10,734 nucleotides of DNA from Dehalococcoidia bacterium (GCA_003552785.1 PUOQ01000063.1:1-10734); one strand, 5' to 3'. Shown: positions 1 to 7,628, numbered from the stretch's first letter. The notes: generated from the letters alone by a model not told the origin. Numbers and translations are program-made.

Positions 1-1110
1 AGGGCTCAAGCCCCGCTCGAACCGCTGGCTGGCGGCACTGGACAAACCAAGGCGCGAGCCAGTATAGTGAATACTGGCAGGATTAAAGCTGGCTGATTCC
101 AGCAAAACACTGGTGGTGTTCTGGCTGATTTCACTATTAAACCCACCCATAACACCTGCAATGGCTATTTGCGTTCCTGCATCGCAAATCATCAACATCT
201 CACCGGTAAGCTCGCGTTCAACTTCATCCAGGGTGGTAAACTTGGAACCATCCCTGGCCCTGTTAACAATAATTTTAGCCCCGGCAATTTTATCAAAGTC
301 GAATGCGTGCAGAGGCTGTCCGTATTCAAGCATCACGTAATTGGTTGCATCTACTACATTGCTGATCGGGCGCACGCCCGCATTAAGGAGACGTTTTTTC
401 AACCAGTCAGGTGATTCACCTATAGTTACACCTTTTATCAAGCTCGCAGAGTAACGCGGGCAAAGGTCAGGTGCCTTGATTTCAACCGTTACTTCATCCA
501 GAATTGAGCTGCCTTCACCCTTGAAATCCGGCTCCGGTACCATGGCAGAGGTTCTTAACAGGGCTGCAACTTCCCGGGCAACGCCGGTTACTGAAAGTAT
601 ATCCGGACGATTGGGAGTTACATCCAGGTCAAGTACCGTCTCCCCCATGTATTCCTTTAGAGGCATACCCAGAGGGGCATCTGCCGGCAGCACCAGTATG
701 CCTTCATGCTCATCAGACAAGCCCAGCTCCTTTTCAGAGCACACCATGCCGCATGAAACCACACCCCGTATTTTAGCCTGCTTGAGTGTAGTAATATCGC
801 CTGTATAGCCGTCAATAAGACGGGCGCCCACCTCTGCGAAGGCAATTTTCTGGCCTGCAGCAACGTTGTCAGCGCCACACACAACCTCGTGTTTTTCCAG
901 GCCGGAATCAACCGTAACCAGGCGCAAACGGTCTGCATTGGGGTGCGGGTTAACCTGCGATACCTGCCCGACGCAAACCCCTTCCCAGGACTGGGCCATA
1001 TCAATTACAGAAGCCACCTCGGTACCGGCCATTGTCAGGCGGCAAACAAGATCGTTAATTTCAAACGGCTCTTTGATATAATCTTTCAGCCAACTCACAG
1101 GAACCTTCAT
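1..1110 (-). CDS. pheT: Phenylalanine--tRNA ligase beta subunit (partial, 3' end beyond the window)
   Basis: The beta chain of the cytoplasmic alpha2-beta2 synthetase that charges tRNA-Phe; the beta chain carries the editing site and tRNA-binding domains. An open frame runs from an ATG at 1110 to the left edge (370 codons, no stop). The N-terminus MKVPVSWLKDYI is typical of PheT. An EMAP/OB-fold tRNA-binding domain follows at about residues 40-150 (NPHPNADRLRL, VCGADNV), then the B3/B4 editing domain with VTPNRPDILSV, NYVMLEYGQPLHAFD and AIAGVMGG. The visible part ends in SSAASQRFERGLSP, the family's S-x-AS-x-RFERG signature. The B5, catalytic-like and anticodon-binding domains are expected beyond the edge. 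Its start lies 2 nt after the pheS stop, and a GAGG lies about 11 nt upstream inside pheS, so translation is probably coupled. The family call is very secure. Confidence 0.97.
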   Translation of the reverse strand, partial: MKVPVSWLKDYIKEPFEINDLVCRLTMAGTEVASVIDMAQSWEGVCVGQVSQVNPHPNADRLRLVTVDSGLEKHEVVCGADNVAAGQKIAFAEVGARLIDGYTGDITTLKQAKIRGVVSCGMVCSEKELGLSDEHEGILVLPADAPLGMPLKEYMGETVLDLDVTPNRPDILSVTGVAREVAALLRTSAMVPEPDFKGEGSSILDEVTVEIKAPDLCPRYSASLIKGVTIGESPDWLKKRLLNAGVRPISNVVDATNYVMLEYGQPLHAFDFDKIAGAKIIVNRARDGSKFTTLDEVERELTGEMLMICDAGTQIAIAGVMGGFNSEISQNTTSVLLESASFNPASIHYTGSRLGLSSAASQRFERGLSP

Positions 1111-1112
1111 AT

Positions 1113-2153
1113 CTAAAACTGCCTCAAAAAACGTAAATCGCTTGAGTAAAAAAGGCGGATATCATCAATACTGTAACGTAATAAGGGGATTCTTTCGATG
1201 CCCATGCCAAAAGCAAAACCTGAATACACCTGCGGATCAATACCACCGGCTTCCAGCACTCTGGGGTGCACCATCCCGGCGCCCAGTATTTCAATCCAGC
1301 CGCTCTGTCCGCACAAGCGGCAACCCTTACCTTTGCACACGGCACATTCAACCGCCATTTCAACACCCGGTTCAACAAAGGGGAAGAAATCACATCTGAA
1401 GCGTACCCTTCTCTCAGGGCCGAAAAACCGCCTGGAGAACTCATAAAGAGTCCCTTTGAGGTCGGCCATGGTAATCCCTTTATCTACAGCCAGCCCTTCA
1501 ACCTGGTGAAACATGGGGATATGGGTGGCATCGGTAGCTTCATATCTGAATACCCGGCCGGGTACAATAATACGCAGCGGAGGCTCCTGCTTTTCCATTA
1601 CCCTTATCTGCATGGGCGAAGTGTGGGTCCTCAAAAGCATTTCCCGGTCATCATCCCCTGAAGGGGCTTCTACCCAGAAAGTCTGCATTGAATCTCTGGC
1701 CGGATGTTCTTTGGGTATGTTCAAAGCTTCAAAATTATAATAATCCCATTCTACTTCGGGGCCTTCAACCACCTCAAAACCCATGGAAGCAAAGATTTCC
1801 TGGAGCTCCTGTAAAACACGCGTAACCGGATGAAGCCGCCCCAGCGTTGATGGCCGCCCCGGCAGAGTAACATCAAGTGCATCCCTGCTGGATTGAGCCC
1901 GGCTGGAAGCTTCCTCGAAGGCTGCTTCCTTTTCCTTTAGCAGGTTTTCAAGCTCATTTTTTAAACGGTTGGTTTCAGCACCGATAGTTTTACGTTGCTC
2001 CACCGGCAGGGATGAAAGGCTCTTGAGTATTGCCTGCAGGCGGCTTTTCTTACCTAAATAGCGCACACGCCAGGCATCCAGTTCAGCACGGTTGGCAACA
2101 GAAGCCAGGCTGTCGAGAGCTTCTTTTTTCAGCTCGTTGATTTGTTCATTCAA
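1113..2153 (-). CDS. pheS: Phenylalanine--tRNA ligase alpha subunit
   Basis: The catalytic alpha subunit, which forms Phe-AMP and transfers phenylalanine to tRNA-Phe in the cytoplasm. At 346 residues it is full length. Residues 1-90 form the N-terminal coiled coil (RVRYLGKKSRLQ at 29-40). The class II catalytic core follows: LLRTHTSPMQ (173-182), motif 2 at PGRVFRYEATDATH (198-211) with FHQVEG, and motif 3 at GFAFGMGIERI (312-322). Four cysteines (270, 273, 278, 281) form a C-x2-C-x4-C-x2-C zinc-type knuckle just before GWIEILGAGMVHP, as in many bacterial PheS. The start is TTG: an in-frame TAA lies 9 nt upstream, no in-frame ATG is nearby, and the protein aligns with the family's N-terminus from here. 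A weak GGGTG is the only Shine-Dalgarno-like match. It is first in a pheST operon with its own promoter. Confidence 0.97.
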   Translation of the reverse strand: MNEQINELKKEALDSLASVANRAELDAWRVRYLGKKSRLQAILKSLSSLPVEQRKTIGAETNRLKNELENLLKEKEAAFEEASSRAQSSRDALDVTLPGRPSTLGRLHPVTRVLQELQEIFASMGFEVVEGPEVEWDYYNFEALNIPKEHPARDSMQTFWVEAPSGDDDREMLLRTHTSPMQIRVMEKQEPPLRIIVPGRVFRYEATDATHIPMFHQVEGLAVDKGITMADLKGTLYEFSRRFFGPERRVRFRCDFFPFVEPGVEMAVECAVCKGKGCRLCGQSGWIEILGAGMVHPRVLEAGGIDPQVYSGFAFGMGIERIPLLRYSIDDIRLFYSSDLRFLRQF

Positions 2154-2192
2154 GATTAATTACACCCGGAAATTAAAACAGGTTAGTTAAGG

Positions 2193-2222
2193 ATTATAGG
2201 TTACCAAATAATAAACGGTCAA
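2193..2222 (-). promoter_or_regulatory. Sigma-70-type promoter of pheST
   Basis: Read on the minus strand: TTGACC at 2222-2217, an 18-nt spacer, and a perfect TATAAT at 2198-2193. Transcription would start near 2186, giving a leader of about 33 nt. That is too short for a T-box or a Phe-rich attenuator. The match is seen directly; activity is inferred. Confidence 0.75.
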
Positions 2223-2249
2223 ATATGACAAAATTAAAAAGCAATTTAC

Positions 2250-3389
2250 TTATGACTTGCCAAGATAGTCAATAGCCCAATCAAGCAGGTCGGTGCCGGT
2301 TAATTCCAATTTCCGGTCGGGCTCAATACCGTTGCCCTCAATCATATTGCCGTTTGGAGTTAACCAGCGCGCCACCGTTATATGCAGGCCCTGATCAGCA
2401 CCTATGGGAGCATATACGTTAACACTTCCTTTACCGTATGTTGTAGCACCGGCAATGGTTGCACGCCCATAATCCTGCAGGGCACCGGCCAAAACTTCGG
2501 ACCCTGAAGCACTGAAATTATTAACCAGAACCACCATGGGCAAGTCAGTAGTTTTATCCTGGCGGGTTACTTCGTAAACCACCTCTCTTCCGTCACTGTA
2601 TTTCGAGGTAAAAACAACCCCTTCGGTTATAAAGCGACTGGTCGAATTAACTACGGGGTTAACGAGGCCTCCAGGATTATTGCGCAAATCCAAAACTATG
2701 CCTTTTGCCCCCAGTTCTTCTATCTCTGCTAAAGCAGCGCCCAGATCCTGGCTGGTATGTTCCACAAAACTACTAATGGTAATATGTGCATAATCTTCAA
2801 CCATGTTGTAGCGTACACTTTTCTCCCGAATTTCATCACGTACCACGTTAAAGGTTATCTCCCTGTCCTCTTCCGGCCGGAATACTGTAAGACTTACTTC
2901 TGTACCTTTAGGCCCACGAACCATTAAAACCACATCCACGTGACTCATTTCATCTGTAGGCTGCCCGTCAACTGCCATAATTATATCGCCGGGTTTTAAA
3001 CCCGCCTCCTCAGCCGGAGAGCCTGCATAAGGTGAAACAATAACGACGCGTTCATCCTCCATGGTGACTTCAGCCCCGATGCCTTCATACTTGCCCTCAA
3101 GCTGTTGCATGCTTGATTTCCAGGCCTGAGGATCCAGATAAGCTGAATACGGGTCGTCAATAAGCTCCAGCATTGCTTCAATAGCCGCCTGGCTCAGCTC
3201 CTGCGTGTCCACATTGTCTCTGTCAATATAATCCTGCGTAATTATCTGCCAGGCATCTTGCACAGCTTTAAAGTCTTTGTCACTATCCAGAGGTGTAGAA
3301 CTTCCAACGTGGATACCGGCTGCAAAGGTAAGTACGAAAATAAAAGCTGCGACAAAAAAGGAAATTGCAATTTTTAATGGTCTTGTCAT
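2250..3389 (-). CDS. S41-family carboxyl-terminal processing protease with PDZ domain
   Basis: A CtpA/Prc-like serine protease that cleaves proteins near their C-termini outside the cytoplasmic membrane. It has 379 residues. A basic start (MTRPLKIA) and a hydrophobic stretch at about residues 7-29 form a signal anchor. A PDZ domain spans about 100-185 (GIGAEVTMED, GLKPGDIIMAVDG). The protease core includes IVLDLRNNPGGL (231-242), then SASGSE (293-298) and YGKGSV (318-323). By spacing to E. coli Prc (Ser430/Lys455, 25 apart), the catalytic Ser-Lys dyad is Ser295 and Lys320. The ATG at 3389 is preceded by AAAGGGG about 11 nt upstream. The gene begins 54 nt after the 3' end of rnpB with no clear terminator between, so read-through from rnpB is possible. 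Its exact substrate is not visible from the sequence; a specific name (ctpA, ctpB or prc) cannot be chosen. Confidence 0.94.
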   Translation of the reverse strand: MTRPLKIAISFFVAAFIFVLTFAAGIHVGSSTPLDSDKDFKAVQDAWQIITQDYIDRDNVDTQELSQAAIEAMLELIDDPYSAYLDPQAWKSSMQQLEGKYEGIGAEVTMEDERVVIVSPYAGSPAEEAGLKPGDIIMAVDGQPTDEMSHVDVVLMVRGPKGTEVSLTVFRPEEDREITFNVVRDEIREKSVRYNMVEDYAHITISSFVEHTSQDLGAALAEIEELGAKGIVLDLRNNPGGLVNPVVNSTSRFITEGVVFTSKYSDGREVVYEVTRQDKTTDLPMVVLVNNFSASGSEVLAGALQDYGRATIAGATTYGKGSVNVYAPIGADQGLHITVARWLTPNGNMIEGNGIEPDRKLELTGTDLLDWAIDYLGKS

Positions 3390-3443
3390 TTGAATCAGCG
3401 CCCCTTTTTCAGTCTAATACTGTACACCCAAAATACTATCATT

Positions 3444-3820
3444 GCCGGAATCAGGCAGACCTGTAAGCCGGGTTCTGTACCTTCCCTGAGCGGAAAGGTG
3501 GCGGTCATCTATCTAGCCTTTATGTTGCCACAAAGGTCATGCGGCCAACCCGGAGACGGGCCGGGCACCCTTATAGTCCCCCTATTTGGCCTTGCTCCAG
3601 ATGGGGCTTGCCCAGCCAGCCGGTCTCCCGGCTGCTGGTGAGCTCTTACCTCACCATTTCACCCTTACTTCTCCAATATCAAGGAAAAGCGGTATGTTTC
3701 TGTTGCGCTTTCCGTAGGGTTGCCCCTCCTGGGAGTTACCCAGCATCCTGCCCGGTGGAGCCCGGACTTTCCTCCCCCGCCTGCCGGCAGGGGCGACCAC
3801 CCGGTCTACCTGATTCCAGC
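3444..3820 (-). ncRNA. rnpB: RNase P RNA, bacterial class A
   Basis: The catalytic RNA that removes the 5' leader of pre-tRNAs. The conserved core is plain on the minus strand: GAGGAAAGTCCGGGCTCC (3774-3757; P4 5' strand and flank), GAGCAAGGCCAAATAGGGG, GGCTAGATAGATGACCGCC, and ACAGAACCCGGCTTA (3478-3464; P4 3' strand). The ends pair in an unbroken 18-bp P1 (GCTGGAATCAGGTAGACC with GGTCTGCCTGATTCCGGC), extendable by 3 A-T pairs. P2 is GGTGGTC with GACCGCC. An 8-bp hairpin at 3499-3479 (ACCTTTCC-GCTCA-GGGAAGGT) sits between P2 and P4, where P19 occurs in some lineages. The P3 arm is short. The 377-nt length matches class A. The 5' end was set by P1 and by the -10 box 7 nt upstream. The 3' end is set by P1 and may be off by a few bases. 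Confidence 0.97.
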
Positions 3821-3826
3821 AATTAC

Positions 3827-3835
3827 ATTATATCA
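3827..3835 (-). promoter_or_regulatory. Extended -10 promoter of rnpB
   Basis: On the minus strand, TGATATAAT (TG-n-TATAAT) ends at 3827. Seven nucleotides downstream is G3820, the first base of the P1 helix. No convincing -35 hexamer is present at 16-18 nt, which fits an extended -10 promoter. The spacing implies that transcription starts at the mature 5' end of RNase P RNA. Confidence 0.7.
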
Positions 3836-3887
3836 TAACGTTTAAACGGTATTGAGGAAAGCGGGTAAACCAAATCAACTATAGCGG

Positions 3888-4301
3888 TCAGGATTTTTTC
3901 TGGTTATCAAGAGCCATATTGGCCAGCTGGTCCGCCTCAGCATTGTAAGCGCGGGAAACATGTTTTATCGAATGCCCATCAAAAGAGCCTAAGAGCCGGA
4001 CGGCCTTTGCATACAGAGGTTTTAATTCGCTGCTTCTTACCCTGTAAGACCCCTGCAACTGTTTTACTACCAGTTCCGAGTCGGTGCTCAGGCAGACTCT
4101 GGCTGCGCCAATTTTTAAAGCCCTTTCAAGGCCGGCGATAACAGCCCTGTATTCAGCCTGATTGTTGGTTGTAACACCAATGGCCTCTGAAATAGTATCG
4201 ATAACTTTACCTTTGCCGTCAACTATCACCACTCCGATAGCAGCTTCCCCGGGATTATTACGTGAAGCACCATCGGTATATATAAAAACAATGTCTTTCA
4301 T
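3888..4301 (-). CDS. Ribonuclease HI family protein
   Basis: An RNase H-fold nuclease that cleaves the RNA strand of RNA-DNA hybrids. The chosen ATG at 4301 gives 137 residues starting MKDIVFIYTDGASRNNPG. A longer reading from an ATG at 4346 would add 15 residues lying inside the upstream zinc-ribbon gene and unlike the family. All four acidic catalytic positions are present: D10 (TDGASRNNPG), E50 (NNQAEYRAV), D74 (STDSELVVKQL) and D124 (YNAEADQLAN). The C-terminal loop is the short R-x-x-N-x-x-AD type (HVSRAYNAEAD), not the His-bearing loop of E. coli RnhA, and the basic handle helix is lacking, so it resembles the compact RNase HI/reverse-transcriptase-like subgroup. It starts 8 nt after the upstream stop with only a weak GAG ribosome-binding site, suggesting coupled translation. 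Confidence 0.9.
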   Translation of the reverse strand: MKDIVFIYTDGASRNNPGEAAIGVVIVDGKGKVIDTISEAIGVTTNNQAEYRAVIAGLERALKIGAARVCLSTDSELVVKQLQGSYRVRSSELKPLYAKAVRLLGSFDGHSIKHVSRAYNAEADQLANMALDNQKKS

Positions 4302-4309
4302 TAAGAATA

Positions 4310-5005
4310 CTACTCGGAAAATAGAATGCGCCCACAGTTGGCGCATTTTTCAATATTTGTACTGCGCGAACGCTGCAATTGAGCAGAGGACAGGCTTATG
4401 TGGCAGCCTTCACAGGCCCCCTGCAATACTCTGGCGACTGCCTGCCCCCGCTGAAGCTTGATGCGTTCATATATGCGAATGTATTGCTCATCAATCGCAC
4501 CAATAAGCTCATCGCGCTTCTGCCGGAGTTCAGTAATTCTGGCCTGGTATCCGGGTATCGCATTTTTAAGCTCTTCCTGTTCGGCCTGCCATTCAGCCTC
4601 AACCTGGCGAAGTGTTTCCTTTTGCTGTGATAGCGCGTCTTCTGCCGTTTCGGCTTTTTCGATTACTTCTAGCGTCTCTTCATCAGTTTTTGAAATATTG
4701 GAGGACAATAATTGAGCTTCGTGCTGCAGATTGGAAAGTTCTTTTGGGTTTTTAACACGTCCGCTGTAAAGTTGTTCATTTGCCCTGTCCAATTTTGCCT
4801 TCAGGTCTTCGGCCTGCCACTCAAGGGATTTCTGGCGGCTGGACAACTCATTGAAAATACTCTCTGCCTGGTTTACTTTCTCTCTGGCTTTTTTTAATGC
4901 CTGGCTCTCACCCAGCTTTCCCCTGGATGCTTCAAGTGCCTTTTCAGTGGCCCTGATTTCGTTTTCCAGCTCCTGTAACCCCAGTAACTTTATCACGACA
5001 CTCAT
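4310..5005 (-). CDS. Coiled-coil C4-type zinc-ribbon protein (zf-RING_7 / former DUF164 family)
   Basis: A 231-residue protein with a long, charged, helical coiled coil (about 10-190) and a C-terminal zinc ribbon with C198-x2-C201 and C221-x2-C224 (CEGCHISLSS, EKCANCGRILF). The YSGRVKNPKELSNLQHE segment at 80-96 is a hallmark of the family that includes chlamydial CT398 and Helicobacter HP0958. In those bacteria, members bind sigma-54 or flagellar mRNA; nothing here shows that role, so the function in this organism is unknown. It ends with Glu and a stop 8 nt before the RNase HI start, and this gene pair probably forms a small operon. The ATG at 5005 has AGGG about 5 nt upstream. Confidence is high for the family and low for any function. 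Confidence 0.9.
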   Translation of the reverse strand: MSVVIKLLGLQELENEIRATEKALEASRGKLGESQALKKAREKVNQAESIFNELSSRQKSLEWQAEDLKAKLDRANEQLYSGRVKNPKELSNLQHEAQLLSSNISKTDEETLEVIEKAETAEDALSQQKETLRQVEAEWQAEQEELKNAIPGYQARITELRQKRDELIGAIDEQYIRIYERIKLQRGQAVARVLQGACEGCHISLSSAQLQRSRSTNIEKCANCGRILFSE

Positions 5006-5040
5006 AGCCCTATTTTAGCCCTTAAATCAATATTAAAGCA

Positions 5041-5049
5041 ATTATTACA
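5041..5049 (-). promoter_or_regulatory. Possible extended -10 element upstream of the zinc-ribbon/RNase HI pair
   Basis: On the minus strand TGTAATAAT resembles TG-n-TATAAT, 36 nt before the ATG at 5005. No good -35 is present. A competing candidate is TTGCTT-N18-TAAAAT, which would give an almost leaderless transcript. A promoter is expected because the ftsZ hairpin lies just upstream, but its exact place is uncertain. Confidence 0.3.
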
Positions 5050-5110
5050 GCAGAAATCAGTTTGAGTTCAGAAAAATAGCTGTAAAATGTTAAAGTTGCC
5101 CGGAAACAAT

Positions 5111-5141
5111 GCAGGGGAGCAGCTCGGAGCTGCTCCCCTGC
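5111..5141 (-). terminator. Hairpin downstream of ftsZ, likely terminator
   Basis: A perfect 14-bp stem (GCAGGGGAGCAGCT paired with AGCTGCTCCCCTGC) with a 3-nt loop starts 23 nt after the ftsZ stop codon. On the minus strand the stem is followed by ATTGTTTCC, a poor T-tract, so it may be a weak intrinsic terminator or an mRNA 3'-end stabiliser. It separates the division genes from the zinc-ribbon gene. Confidence 0.7.
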
Positions 5142-5164
5142 TGGTTATATACACCCGGTATTTT

Positions 5165-6310
5165 CTAGTCAAATCTCAGGTTGTGTGGCACATTTCTTTC
5201 AGGCCTTACCACCCTGTCTGTAGGGGTGGAAGCCTGGCGCTGGCGGCTAAACAGCGGTTTGCGCAAGAATGACGGCACATCAAGCTCGTCTTCTGTCTTT
5301 ATATTTTTTAGCAAACCGGCAAGTTCGTCATCAGCATTTTCCTGCTCGTCGAAACCGGTCTTGGTAACAAACCCGGTAGCAATGAGAGTTATGCGCAACT
5401 CCTGATCAAGCGTTGGGTCGGTTCCGACACCAAAAATAATATTGGAGTCCGGGTTAACAGCCTGTTTGATAACCTCGGCAGCTTCATTAACCTCATAAAG
5501 AGTGAGGTCTTCGGAGCCGACGACGTTAAACAGGATGCCATTGCTGCCGGAAATAGAAACGTCCAGCAACGGGCTTGCCAGGGCTTCTTTGGCAGCATCG
5601 ATGGCACGGTTTTTGCCGCTGCCATAGCCGATACTCATCCATGCCGGGCCAGCATCTTTCATGATAGCCTTAACATCGGCAAAGTCAAGGTTGATAACAC
5701 CGGGCACGGTAATTACTTCTGAGATAGCCTGTACACCATGGCGCAACACATCATCTGCCATCTTGAAAGCGGTGTCCATACCTGTCTTTGGATCGCAAAG
5801 ATCAAGCAGGCGGTCATTTGGGATTATGATCAGGGTATCGACTTTACCCAGCAACCTGTTAATGCCGTCTTTGGCGACTTCACTTCTGCGCGCGCCTTCA
5901 AAACCAAAAGGCTTGGTCACTACTGCAATTGTAAGTGCACCGCTGTCTTTGGCAACCTGGGCTACCACTGAAGCAGAGCCGGTTCCGGTGCCGCCACCCA
6001 TACCGGCGGTAAGGAACACCATATCGGCTCCACCAATCAGCTCTTTGATTTCATCTCGGCTTTCTTCTGCAGCCTTTGAACCCATATTATGGTCACCACC
6101 GACACCGAGTCCACGTGTAATTTTTTCTCCCAGTTGAATCCGGGTCGGTGCCTCGGTAATAGCCAGAGCCTGAGCATCGGTATTCATTGCGATAAACTCA
6201 ACACCCTGTATTTCTTCACGTACCATACGGGTAACTGCATTACAACCGCCACCGCCAAGCCCTATGACTTTTATCTTGGCCGGATTTGGAACAAAACTTG
6301 TTTTTGCCAT
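5165..6310 (-). CDS. ftsZ: Cell division protein FtsZ
   Basis: The tubulin-like GTPase that polymerises into the Z-ring at midcell. It has 381 residues. The nucleotide-binding half carries GLGGGGCNAV (17-26) and the tubulin signature GGGTGTGS (105-112). The T7 synergy loop NLDFADVKAIMKDAG (207-221) keeps the catalytic acidic residues. The conserved C-terminal peptide that docks FtsA is LDVPSFLRKP (343-352), after a very short linker of roughly 25 residues. Unusually, about 29 further basic/polar residues follow this peptide and end in NLRFD. The ATG at 6310 has a strong AAGGAGG 6 nt upstream. It lies 38 nt after ftsA, so the two are probably cotranscribed and produced in linked amounts. Confidence 0.98.
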   Translation of the reverse strand: MAKTSFVPNPAKIKVIGLGGGGCNAVTRMVREEIQGVEFIAMNTDAQALAITEAPTRIQLGEKITRGLGVGGDHNMGSKAAEESRDEIKELIGGADMVFLTAGMGGGTGTGSASVVAQVAKDSGALTIAVVTKPFGFEGARRSEVAKDGINRLLGKVDTLIIIPNDRLLDLCDPKTGMDTAFKMADDVLRHGVQAISEVITVPGVINLDFADVKAIMKDAGPAWMSIGYGSGKNRAIDAAKEALASPLLDVSISGSNGILFNVVGSEDLTLYEVNEAAEVIKQAVNPDSNIIFGVGTDPTLDQELRITLIATGFVTKTGFDEQENADDELAGLLKNIKTEDELDVPSFLRKPLFSRQRQASTPTDRVVRPERNVPHNLRFD

Positions 6311-6348
6311 TTACTTCCTCCTTATAATTTCACAAGGTTATTATTCAT

Positions 6349-7572
6349 TTAGTTATTAAACAGCCGGCCTAAACTGGAAGCCAGCTTACGTGCGAATGAT
6401 CCAAACAGGCCGCGCCGCTTGGGACCGGCAGGGCCATAGTTTTTTGCTCCCCAGAGCAAGAGGCCGACACTTGTTGCAAATGCCGGGTCTCTTAATGAAT
6501 CGGTTATTCCGTAAATATTTGCTGGCACCCCAACCCTGACGGGCAGACGCATAGTATCACGCCCCAGGGTTTCAACACCGGAGAGATTTGAAGAGCCGCC
6601 GGTAAATACAACGCCGGCAGGCACCAGGGATTCATAGTCGGCACTGGGCAGTTCCAGCAAAATCAGACGCATTATTTCTTCCATCCTGGCCCGGATAATA
6701 TCGCACAGATCCTGGTAGGATACTCCGTGGCCATCGGCCGAAATCGGGTTTTCCGATTCCATACGGCTCTCATACACTGGCATTACACTGCCGTAGCGTT
6801 TTTTCATTTCCTCGGCAACATCAAAGGGTAAACCGAGGCCAATAGCAATATCGCGGGTTAGCTGGTATCCTGCTACCGGCAAGATCGAACTGTGCCAGAT
6901 GCTGCCTTCCTTGAAAATGCAAATATCAGTGGTGCCACCACCGATATCGGCCAGAATCACACCGACCTGTTTCTCATCATCGGTAAGCACTGCTTCGCTG
7001 GAAGCCAGGGGCTCAAGAACCAGATCGTCGATATCCATGCCAACGCCCCGGATGCACTTAACCATATTCTGGATTGAAGTAGCAGCAGCAGTGATGACAT
7101 GTGTCTCAACATCCAGCCGAAAACCATGCATGCCGACCGGATTTTTCACACCGGTCTGGCCATCAACCGAGTAGCCCCTCGGTATGACATGCAGCAAGCG
7201 GCGATCGTTGGGAACCTTGACGCTCTGAGCTGAATTCAGTACCCTCTTTAAGTCATCCGGACGTACCAGCCGGTCATTTCGTGTAATTGCAACGACGCCC
7301 TTATTATTCATCGAACTAACATGCCGGCCGGTAACCCCAACATAAGCTGATTCCACCCGGTAGTCACAGGTCTGTTCTGCCTTACGGACAGAATCTCTAA
7401 TGGCTTCACGGGCTTCGTTTATATTAACTACAAGCCCCTTGTGAAGGCCATGAGACGGCGCTGTGCCTACCCCGACGACGCGGATACCACCATTATCGTT
7501 ATACTCAGCAATAGTAGTACAGATTTTGGTTGTTCCAACATCGATTGAGGTTATTATTGATTTTTTCCTCAT
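6349..7572 (-). CDS. ftsA: Cell division protein FtsA
   Basis: An actin-fold ATPase that anchors FtsZ filaments to the inner face of the membrane. It has 407 residues. Phosphate-1 motif SIDVGTTKICTTIAEY lies at 9-24, the SHS2-type 1C domain spans about 85-165, phosphate-2 motif DIGGGTTDICIF is at 209-220, and the adenosine motif VVFTGGSSNLSG lies near the C-terminus. The last 22 residues (from RRGLFGSF, 386-407) form a basic amphipathic helix that fits the membrane-targeting sequence. The ATG at 7572 has AGGAGG 5 nt upstream. It is directly upstream of ftsZ in the usual order, but wall-synthesis genes that normally lie between rsmH and ftsA are absent. Confidence 0.97.
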   Translation of the reverse strand: MRKKSIITSIDVGTTKICTTIAEYNDNGGIRVVGVGTAPSHGLHKGLVVNINEAREAIRDSVRKAEQTCDYRVESAYVGVTGRHVSSMNNKGVVAITRNDRLVRPDDLKRVLNSAQSVKVPNDRRLLHVIPRGYSVDGQTGVKNPVGMHGFRLDVETHVITAAATSIQNMVKCIRGVGMDIDDLVLEPLASSEAVLTDDEKQVGVILADIGGGTTDICIFKEGSIWHSSILPVAGYQLTRDIAIGLGLPFDVAEEMKKRYGSVMPVYESRMESENPISADGHGVSYQDLCDIIRARMEEIMRLILLELPSADYESLVPAGVVFTGGSSNLSGVETLGRDTMRLPVRVGVPANIYGITDSLRDPAFATSVGLLLWGAKNYGPAGPKRRGLFGSFARKLASSLGRLFNN

Positions 7573-7607
7573 TTGATCCTCCTTCTTGATTTCTTAAAAT
7601 TTTGATG

Positions 7608-7628
7608 TTATTTTCTTTTTTTACTCAC
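7608..7628 (-). other. Candidate six-codon leader ORF or gene remnant before ftsA
   Basis: On the minus strand a near-perfect Shine-Dalgarno (AGGGGGAGGT, about 7638-7647) stands about 8 nt before ATGTGAG. The ATG (7630-7628) is followed at once by TGA. The overlapping GTG (7628-7626) opens a short frame, GTG AGT AAA AAA AGA AAA TAA, encoding MSKKRK. The ftsA start is 35 nt further on, with its own ribosome-binding site. Whether it is translated is unknown; it may be a leader peptide or the trace of a deleted gene. Confidence 0.35.

Noticed and set aside
2129..2149. ATG-initiated six-codon frame overlapping the pheS TTG start
   Set aside because: It is out of frame, has no separate ribosome-binding site, and encodes no phenylalanine; chance is the simplest explanation.
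2154..2192. T-box or attenuator leader for pheST
   Set aside because: The predicted leader is only about 33 nt and has no stem-loop, no T-box sequence and no Phe-rich leader peptide.
3539..3838. Open frames on the plus strand across 3390-3838
   Set aside because: They are antisense to the clearly recognisable RNase P RNA and show no protein family features.
4302..4346. Longer N-terminus for RNase HI from an ATG at 4346
   Set aside because: The extra 15 residues are read from inside the zinc-ribbon codons of the upstream gene, in another frame, and match nothing in the family; the fold begins at MKDIVFIYTDG.
5661..6137. A 158-codon plus-strand frame inside ftsZ
   Set aside because: It is the antisense shadow of a strongly conserved gene, with no ribosome-binding site and low-complexity Ser/Pro-rich content.
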